This document shows positions 5,726-10,557 of a stretch of 10,557 bases of DNA, one piece after another (the stretch's first letter is position 1; every line of letters starts with the position of its first letter). This stretch comes from Bacillota bacterium (GTDB taxonomy: Bacteria > Bacillota > Sulfobacillia > Thermaerobacterales > RSA17): NCBI GenBank assembly GCA_017577485.1, contig PKRI01000050.1, forward strand, positions 1-10,557. Direction: 5' to 3'. Under the pieces are notes generated by a model. It saw only the letters and a list, made by a program, of their open reading frames with translations, searched no databases and was not told the origin of the DNA. A program made the translations under genes and the position numbers.

Positions 5726-7144
5726 ATGAGCGAACATCACCAGACTCCCGCCGGGCGTCCTCGTGGGCAAATGCAGGACTTCACCACCGGCAGCATCTGG
5801 AGGCACCTGCTGGTCTTCTCCTGGCCCATGTTCGTGGGCAACCTGTTCCAGTCGCTGTACAACACCGTGGACAGCTTCTGGGTAGGGCGCTACTTAGGAG
5901 CCGACGCCCTGGGCGCGGTGTCGGTCAGTTTCCCGGCCATCTTCGCCCTGGTGTCGCTGATCATGGGGCTCACCATGGCGACCACGACGCTGGTGGCCCA
6001 ATACCGGGGGGCCCGGCAGGACGACCAGGTCCGCCGGACCGTGGCCAACTCGGTGCTGCTGATCGTAGTGCTGGGCCTGGCGTCCACCGGGGTGGGGTAC
6101 GTCTTCCGGTTTTCCCTGCTCCGGCTCATGCGCACGCCGGAGGAGATCCTGGAGCCGGCTGCCCTGTACCTGGGCGTCTTCTCGGTGGGGCTTGTTCCCA
6201 TGTTCCTCTACAACTCACTGAGCGCGGTGCTGAGGGGCCTGGGCGACTCGCGGACGCCGCTGCGGTTCCTGATCTACGCCACCGTCGTCAACATCATCCT
6301 GGACCCGCTGTTCATCCTGGGATTGGGCCCGGTCCCGGCCATGGGTGTGGCAGGCGCGGCCTGGGCGACGGTGCTGGCCCAGTTGCTGTCGGCCGTGCTG
6401 TCGGTCTACTACATCGGCCGCGTCACGGACCTGTTCCCCCAGGTGCGGTCCCAGTGGAAACCCGACGGCATGCTGCTCCGCAGGCTGGTGGCCATCGGCG
6501 TGCCGGCGGGCCTGCAGACGTCGGTGGTGGCCTTCAGCGAGGCCATCCTGATGGTGATCATCAACACCTTCGGCACCGACGTGGTGGCCGGATTCTCCGC
6601 CGCCATCCGCATTGACCAGTTCGCCTTCCTGCCGGCGCTGTCCATCGGCCTGGCGGTGACGGCCCTGGTGGGCCAGAACCTGGGGGCGGGCAAGCAGGAG
6701 CGGGTGCGGGAGATCGTGCGGTCGTCCTCCTGGCTGACGGTGGCCATCACCGGCGCCGCCACCGTGGTCTTTCTGGCCTGGCCCGAGCCGCTGGTGCGGA
6801 TCTTCACCGGTGAGCCGCCTGTGGTGGCGGAGGGGGCCCGCTACCTGCGCATCGTCGGGCTGTCCTTCGTGCCCCTGGGACTGATCTTCGTCCTGGGCGG
6901 CGTGCTCAGGGGCGCTGGCGACACCATGGCCACCATGGTGATCACGTTCCTGACCATGTGGGTGGCAAGGCTGCCCGTGGCCTGGTACCTCTCCTACGGC
7001 CTCGGGTGGGGCGTGGCCGGTACCTGGTGGGCCGTGGTGTTCAGCACCGTCGTGGGCCTGATCCTCAACTGGATGTACTACCGCAGCGGCAACTGGTTGA
7101 AGAAGGTGATCGTTCAGCCGCAGCCCTCCACAGGGCCGGCGTGA
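5726..7144 (+). CDS. MATE-family multidrug/cation exporter
   Basis: The 472-residue integral membrane protein has about 12 transmembrane helices in two similar halves. Family hallmarks: the early FSWPMFVGNLFQSLYNTVDS, WVGRYLGADALGAVSVSFP, LRGLGDSRTPLRF (near 168-180) and, in the second half, ALVGQNLGAGKQERV and GGVLRGAGDTMATM. This is the layout of the NorM/DinF/MepA superfamily, which exports cationic drugs or metabolites by Na+ or H+ antiport; the substrate cannot be read from sequence. AAGGAG lies 14 bases before the ATG, a longer gap than usual, and no better in-frame start was found. It has its own promoter (5663-5668), so it is probably not part of the protease transcript. Its 3' end overlaps the leftward MFS gene by 31 bases. 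Confidence 0.94.
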   Translation: MSEHHQTPAGRPRGQMQDFTTGSIWRHLLVFSWPMFVGNLFQSLYNTVDSFWVGRYLGADALGAVSVSFPAIFALVSLIMGLTMATTTLVAQYRGARQDDQVRRTVANSVLLIVVLGLASTGVGYVFRFSLLRLMRTPEEILEPAALYLGVFSVGLVPMFLYNSLSAVLRGLGDSRTPLRFLIYATVVNIILDPLFILGLGPVPAMGVAGAAWATVLAQLLSAVLSVYYIGRVTDLFPQVRSQWKPDGMLLRRLVAIGVPAGLQTSVVAFSEAILMVIINTFGTDVVAGFSAAIRIDQFAFLPALSIGLAVTALVGQNLGAGKQERVREIVRSSSWLTVAITGAATVVFLAWPEPLVRIFTGEPPVVAEGARYLRIVGLSFVPLGLIFVLGGVLRGAGDTMATMVITFLTMWVARLPVAWYLSYGLGWGVAGTWWAVVFSTVVGLILNWMYYRSGNWLKKVIVQPQPSTGPA

Positions 7145-8400
7145 GCGCAGGATGACCCGGGACCCCGGATGGCCAGGCTGCACGCCAGCCCCACCATTAG
7201 GAAGGCGATGCCCGGCCAGAAGAAGGCGCCGAAGCCGAAAGCGTCCACCACCAGGCCGTACAAGGGCGGCGACAGCAGCCCCGCCAGGGCGATGACCACG
7301 TTCCAGAGCCCGGTGTAGGTTCCCGTCAGGGCCCGCGGCACCAGCCTCAGCAGGACCGGATAGGCGTTGGTGATGATCAGCGCCCAGCTGACGCCGCCCA
7401 GCAGGAAGATGTAGCGGGCCGCGGCGGCGTCCTCCACGGCCGTCATCAGCAGGAACGTCAGCAGGATGCCCACGGCCCCGGCGCGGATCGCCGGCAGCCG
7501 GCCCAGGCGGTCGCCCACCAGCCCGGCGGGCACCGCAAAGACGATGAAGGCCAGGGCAAAGAAGCCCAGCAGGAACGTGGCGTCGGTCGGCGTGAGGCCC
7601 AGGTGCTCGACCCCGTACCGGGTGAACATGTTCTGGGCGCCGTTGACGGCCGCCACCCAGCACAGGGCTGCCAGCAGCAGGAGCAGGGTCCGGCGGTCCC
7701 GGTCGGTGAGGACCGTGCGCACCGCCGACATCACCCCGCCCAGGTCCCCCAGGCGCAGCTCGCCCTCGCCGCCGGGTGGAGGCAGCGCCGCGGGTGCGGT
7801 TCCGCCGGCGTCCGGCCGGGGCCCGCCCGGCAGCGCCAGGCGGCGTTCCGGCACCGCCAGCAGGATCAGCACCAGGGCCGCCAGCAGCAGCAGCGACGAG
7901 GCGTCGAAGGGCGCCGCCGGGCTGCGCTCGTAGAGCGGGTTGAGGAAGAAAAAGGCCACCAGCGCGCCCAGCCCGCCCATGGCGTTGATGACGCCGTTGG
8001 CCCGTCCCAACCGGGCTTCGGGGCTGATGTCGGCCATCAGGGCGTAACTGGGCGTGGTAAAGACGGCGATGCCCAGGTTCATCAGCAGGGTGGCGCCCAG
8101 CAGCAGGGCCAGGGTGGGGGCCCGGGGGATCAGGGCGAAGCAGGCGGCCGCCAGCGGCATGCCCGCCAGCAGGTAGGGCATGCGCCTGCCCAGGCGGGTT
8201 ACGGTCCGGTCGCTGAGGGCGGCGAAGGCGGGCTGGGCCGTGACCGAGGCGATGTTGTCGATGATCATGACCAGCCCGATCACGGCGTTGCTGGCGATGA
8301 ACCGGCCGTAAAGCAGCGGCAGGTAGGCGTTGTACAGCGCCCAGACGGTCTGGGAAGCCAGGTACGCCATGCCCAGGGTGGCGATGCGCAGCCAGAACAA
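7114..8400 (-). CDS. MFS transporter (GPH/SLC45-like)
   Basis: The 428-residue integral membrane protein has about 12 transmembrane helices and a Pro/Gly-rich central loop (about 186-235). The first-half signature DNIASVTAQPAFAALSD then RTVTRLGRRMP (50-75), and VGDRLGRLPAIRAG in the second half, are MFS motif-A sequences. The acidic residue in TM2 followed by SDR and GRRxP resembles sugar:cation symporters of the GPH/SLC45 type. The substrate is unknown. A TTG start at 8400 is chosen because GGGAGGG sits six bases upstream; the next in-frame ATG (residue 11) would cut into the first helix and has no such site. The last ten codons overlap the MATE gene 3' end on the other strand. Confidence 0.88.
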   Translation of the reverse strand: MFWLRIATLGMAYLASQTVWALYNAYLPLLYGRFIASNAVIGLVMIIDNIASVTAQPAFAALSDRTVTRLGRRMPYLLAGMPLAAACFALIPRAPTLALLLGATLLMNLGIAVFTTPSYALMADISPEARLGRANGVINAMGGLGALVAFFFLNPLYERSPAAPFDASSLLLLAALVLILLAVPERRLALPGGPRPDAGGTAPAALPPPGGEGELRLGDLGGVMSAVRTVLTDRDRRTLLLLLAALCWVAAVNGAQNMFTRYGVEHLGLTPTDATFLLGFFALAFIVFAVPAGLVGDRLGRLPAIRAGAVGILLTFLLMTAVEDAAAARYIFLLGGVSWALIITNAYPVLLRLVPRALTGTYTGLWNVVIALAGLLSPPLYGLVVDAFGFGAFFWPGIAFLMVGLACSLAIRGPGSSCAHAGPVEGCG

Positions 8401-8789
8401 GGGCGTCCCTCCCGCCGTGCGGCCTGGTTCCCTGGTTTAACGGTGGGGACCGGCACTTCCTGCCACTCGCGACGCGGCGGCTGTGGCCAGCAGCGAAAGC
8501 TTTCCGGTGCAGCGCAAGCACGTCCGGGAGCGCGTGGTTCCACGCCCCGACGGACGGGCCGATCACAGACCGCCACGGTTTCCATGCGGCGGGGACGGGT
8601 GGAACGATGATGGACACTTCCCCGCCGCCCTACGAGGGTCACCGGCGCCGCCCTGGCCAGGGCGGGACCCACGTGGGCCGGGGCGGCAGGGGCGCAGGCA
8701 GGAGGGTGGCGCTGGAGCCCGAGGCCCGCACGGCCTGCAGGTGTGACCCAGGCGGGCTCGTGGCTGCCGCCGGCGGCCGCCGGCATTCG
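8401..8789. other. Structured intergenic region without a gene
   Basis: I see no coding region here: open frames lack ribosome-binding sites and have shadow-like Arg/Gly/Pro composition. It holds several perfect inverted repeats: a nested stem at 8521-8556 (CGTCCG/CGGACG around GCGTGG/CCACGC), an 18-base palindrome at 8648-8665, a 10-base palindrome CCCACGTGGG at 8668-8677, a two-tier stem at 8715-8759 (GAGCCC/GGGCTC enclosing AGGCC/GGCCT), and a 16-base palindrome at 8769-8784. On the minus strand it is the 3' flank of ylbJ and the leader of the MFS gene. I could not identify a promoter for the MFS gene. Confidence 0.6.
8769..8784 (-). terminator. Possible ylbJ terminator palindrome
   Basis: GCCGGCGG followed directly by CCGCCGGC is a perfect 16-base palindrome starting five bases after the ylbJ stop on the minus strand. 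There is no T-run after it, and with no spacer the real loop must use central bases. Termination of ylbJ is the most economical reading given its position. Confidence 0.35.
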
Positions 8790-10055
8790 CTACCCCGCGG
8801 CACGCCGCCTGACAGCCTGGCCGGTGACGCACAGCAGCGCGGCGGCGCCCGCCGCCGCCACCGCCAGCGCCAGGCCCCGCACGCCCAGGGCCAGCCGCCC
8901 CATCCAGGCGGCCCAGCCCATCCCCTGCGCTGCCCCAGCCGTCCCGGCCCCCGGGGCCAGCGCTTCCACAGCCGGCGCCAGGACCTGCTCCAGGGCGCCG
9001 AGGTCCGGCCCCCAGGCCAGCAGCAGCGCGGTGGCCGCCCCCGCCCAGAAGGCGTGAACGAGCCGAGCCAGCATATACGGCGCCAGGCTCATGCCGGTGC
9101 CGTCGATGATGGCCGCCACCTGGGCGTGCACGCTGAGGCCGGCCCAGCCGATGATGGCGCCGGCCGCGATCAGCCGGTCCACCAGGGTGGCATCGGCCTG
9201 GGCCGCCAGCTGCGAGCCCAGGGTGATCTCAAAGGTGCCCGAGACCAGGGCGGCTCCCAGGGCGGGGGACACCCCCAGCCAGCCCAGGACGGTCCCGAAG
9301 AAGCCCGCCAGGACCCTGACCACACCTGCCGCCGTCAACATCTCCAGGATCACCGCGAAGAGGATGATGGTGCCGCCCACCAGCAGCAGCGTTTCGATGG
9401 AGCGCCGGACCGAATCACCGAACAGGCGTCCGAAGGGGCGGCCGTCCTGGCGGCGGGCCCGCAGCAGGGCCCGGTAGGCCCGGGCCAGGATGGGCCCGCT
9501 GTCGCCCTCGGGCTGTTTCGACGTGGGCGCGCCGGGCCGGTGGAAGCGCATCACAAAGCCCGTCAGCACGGCGCCGATGTAGTGGGCGAGCACCAGGGTG
9601 CCGGCCACCGAGGCGCTCCCGAACATCCCCACGGCGACCGCCCCTGCCATAAAGAGCGGATCCGCGGTATTGGCAAAGGACATGAGGCGCTCACCCTCGG
9701 CCTCGGTGATCTCCTCGCGGTGGCGCAGGTCGGAGGTCAGCACCGCCCCGATGGGATACCCCGACGCCAGCCCCATGGCGGTGACGAAGCCGCCCACGCC
9801 CGGCAGGTTGAACAGCGGGCGCATCAGGGGCTCCAGCAGCACGCCCACGAAGGCCACCACGCCCAGGCCCATCAGCAGTTGGCCGCCGACGAAGAAGGGC
9901 AGCAGCGCCGGGAAGACCACCTCCCACCACAGCAGCAGCCCCCGCACCGCCGAGCGGAAGGCGGCCTCGGGGTACGCCACCATGGCGATGACCAGGGCGG
10001 TGGCGAGGACGGGCAAGGTCAACCCAGACAGGCGTCGAGCGGATTCCAGGAGCAT
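8790..10055 (-). CDS. ylbJ: Sporulation integral membrane protein YlbJ
   Basis: YlbJ is a mother-cell, sigma-E-dependent membrane protein needed for normal spore cortex formation in Bacillus. The 421-residue product has about 8-10 membrane segments and two nucleoside-recognition (Gate) modules. Conserved stretches include PALLPFFVGGQLLMGLGVV (49-67), LLEPLMRPLFNLPGVG (73-88), MGLASGYPIGA (94-104) and the diagnostic FANTADPLFMAGAVAVGMFG (127-146). The second Gate unit contains VSGTFEITLGSQLAA. The ATG at 10055 matches the family N-terminus; GGGAGGG lies only one or two bases upstream, closer than ideal. The frame stays open to 10241 but that part is not membrane-like. In many Firmicutes ylbJ adjoins rsmD-coaD; here it is 7 kb away and inverted. 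Confidence 0.93.
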   Translation of the reverse strand: MLLESARRLSGLTLPVLATALVIAMVAYPEAAFRSAVRGLLLWWEVVFPALLPFFVGGQLLMGLGVVAFVGVLLEPLMRPLFNLPGVGGFVTAMGLASGYPIGAVLTSDLRHREEITEAEGERLMSFANTADPLFMAGAVAVGMFGSASVAGTLVLAHYIGAVLTGFVMRFHRPGAPTSKQPEGDSGPILARAYRALLRARRQDGRPFGRLFGDSVRRSIETLLLVGGTIILFAVILEMLTAAGVVRVLAGFFGTVLGWLGVSPALGAALVSGTFEITLGSQLAAQADATLVDRLIAAGAIIGWAGLSVHAQVAAIIDGTGMSLAPYMLARLVHAFWAGAATALLLAWGPDLGALEQVLAPAVEALAPGAGTAGAAQGMGWAAWMGRLALGVRGLALAVAAAGAAALLCVTGQAVRRRAAG

Positions 10056-10126
10056 GCCCTCCCAGTGGACCGGCGACGTTGCCGCACAAGGCAGCTCGGT
10101 GGGTTGCAGGCGTGCTGCACCGGTAG

Positions 10127-10156
10127 ATGGGTATGGCCATGCTCGGGGAGTAAGAC
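10127..10156 (-). promoter_or_regulatory. Candidate sigma-E promoter for ylbJ
   Basis: On the minus strand GTCTTACT (10156-10149) resembles the sigma-E -35 box GTCATATT (6 of 8), and CATACCCAT (10135-10127) resembles the -10 box CATACAnT. The 13-base gap fits sigma-E promoters. Transcription would start near 10119, about 65 bases before the ylbJ ATG. YlbJ belongs to the sigma-E regulon in B. subtilis, which supports the call. Confidence 0.5.
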
Positions 10157-10176
10157 CACGGGTGACGCCGTTGCCC

Positions 10177-10491
10177 TCAACCCTCGCAGCCGACCCCGTC
10201 CTTGTCCCTGTCAAACCGGTGCGGATCGGGAGGCAGCACACGGAACCCCCGGTGGGGGATGTCCCCGCAGTCCAGGTCAGGCGGGGGCGGGGGGATGCAC
10301 ACGTCCGGATAGGAGGGGTCGCAGTTCTGGTTCGGCGTTGGCTGCGGGCTCTGATCCCGGCCCTCGCCGGTGGCCGGTGGGGAGGGCGCGGCAGCCTCTT
10401 CCGCCTCGGTGACCAGGCCCCACAAGCCCTTCCGCGCTTCCCGCGCTTCCCGCTGGAACCGGACGAAAAGGTCGGCGTACTTCACGTCGGG
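10177..10491 (-). CDS. C-terminal part of a thermonuclease-like protein with Excalibur domain (5' truncated)
   Basis: From the edge of genuine sequence the minus strand reads PDVKYADLFVRFQ then REAREARKGLWG, which is the C-terminal helix of staphylococcal-nuclease-fold enzymes (secreted, Ca2+-dependent DNA/RNA endonucleases). A Pro/Glu-rich linker follows, then a Cys/Pro block (NCDPSYPDVCIPPPPPDLDC) and an Excalibur calcium-binding tail ending DRDKDGVGCEG. The catalytic N-terminal two thirds are missing because the contig runs into adapter-like sequence at 10492, not because the gene is demonstrably broken. The GTG at 10485 is an internal codon and should not be taken as a start. The remaining 105 codons end at TGA (10179-10177), just before the ylbJ promoter region. 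Confidence 0.82.
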   Translation of the reverse strand, partial: PDVKYADLFVRFQREAREARKGLWGLVTEAEEAAAPSPPATGEGRDQSPQPTPNQNCDPSYPDVCIPPPPPDLDCGDIPHRGFRVLPPDPHRFDRDKDGVGCEG

Positions 10492-10557
10492 CGGTCTCTT
10501 ATAAACATCTGACTCGGCCGTCGATCTATCCTGTGGTTAATTCCGATGTGTTTGTAT
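10492..10557. other. Probable Illumina Nextera adapter read-through (non-genomic)
   Basis: Positions 10492-10524 match the reverse complement of the Nextera Read 1 adapter at 28 of 33 bases by my alignment, including TCTCTTATA (10495-10503) and ACATCTGAC (10505-10513). Exactly eight bases follow (10525-10532), where the i5 index would be. Then 10533-10557 begins GTG and ends GTAT in the same positions as the P5 sequence, with 13 of 25 matches. The A+T content jumps here. This is best read as an untrimmed, error-rich read end at a contig terminus. Confidence 0.85.

Noticed and set aside
4673..5806. 377-codon minus-strand open frame opposite the protease
   Set aside because: No domain, no convincing ribosome-binding site, and it covers a protease with an intact triad.
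6215..8617. 800-codon minus-strand open frame over the MATE and MFS genes
   Set aside because: It is in a different frame from the MFS gene, low-complexity, and covers two clear transporter genes.
10056..10241. N-terminal extension of ylbJ to 10241
   Set aside because: The extra 62 residues are not membrane-like, overlap the nuclease 3' end and the candidate promoter, and exceed the family N-terminus.
8607..10412. 601-codon plus-strand open frame opposite ylbJ
   Set aside because: Gln/Gly/His/Arg-rich shadow; ylbJ on the other strand has unmistakable family motifs.
10486..10539. Nuclease gene broken by a stop codon (pseudogene)
   Set aside because: The in-frame TAA near 10537 lies in adapter-like sequence, so the truncation reflects the contig end.

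Overview
The window is GC-rich (clearly well above 60%) and uses strong Shine-Dalgarno sites with many GTG/TTG starts. It carries YlbJ, a sporulation membrane protein confined to endospore formers, and the rsmD-coaD pair. This points to a high-GC, spore-forming Bacillota (Firmicutes) of the Thermaerobacter/Symbiobacterium/Limnochorda kind. The lineage is inferred from gene content and composition only.

Layout. (1) 1-299: the possible first codons of a leftward gene, then a structured GC-rich gap. (2) 300-1950: a tight rightward operon of rsmD (16S rRNA methyltransferase), coaD (phosphopantetheine adenylyltransferase) and a coiled-coil protein resembling actinobacterial SepIVA, joined by 4-base GTGA stop/start overlaps. 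It ends at a perfect 15-bp hairpin, 2017-2051. (3) 2109-5632: a small lipoprotein gene (leftward), divergent from an OmpR-family response regulator and its HAMP histidine kinase, followed by a secreted trypsin-like serine protease. The control regions of the lipoprotein and the protease both carry GTCAY repeats 11 bp apart, with a further GTCA 24 bp on. This makes a small envelope-stress regulon, similar in logic to CssRS/HtrA, a reasonable hypothesis. (4) 5663-8400: a MATE exporter with its own extended -10 promoter and leader hairpin, overlapping tail-to-tail by 31 bp with a leftward MFS transporter. (5) 8401-8789: a gap with no convincing gene but several perfect palindromes. (6) 8790-10055: ylbJ, leftward, with a candidate sigma-E promoter upstream. 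(7) 10177-10491: the C-terminal part of a thermonuclease-like protein with an Excalibur calcium-binding tail, cut off by the end of the real sequence.

The last ~66 bases (10492-10557) are probably not genomic. They match, with errors, the Illumina Nextera Read 1 adapter, an 8-base index gap and the start of the P5 sequence. Anything inferred from that end, including the apparent loss of the nuclease N-terminus, should be treated as an assembly artefact.

The rsmD-coaD and ylbJ genes are usually neighbours in Firmicutes. Here the regulatory/protease and transporter block separates them, and ylbJ is inverted.
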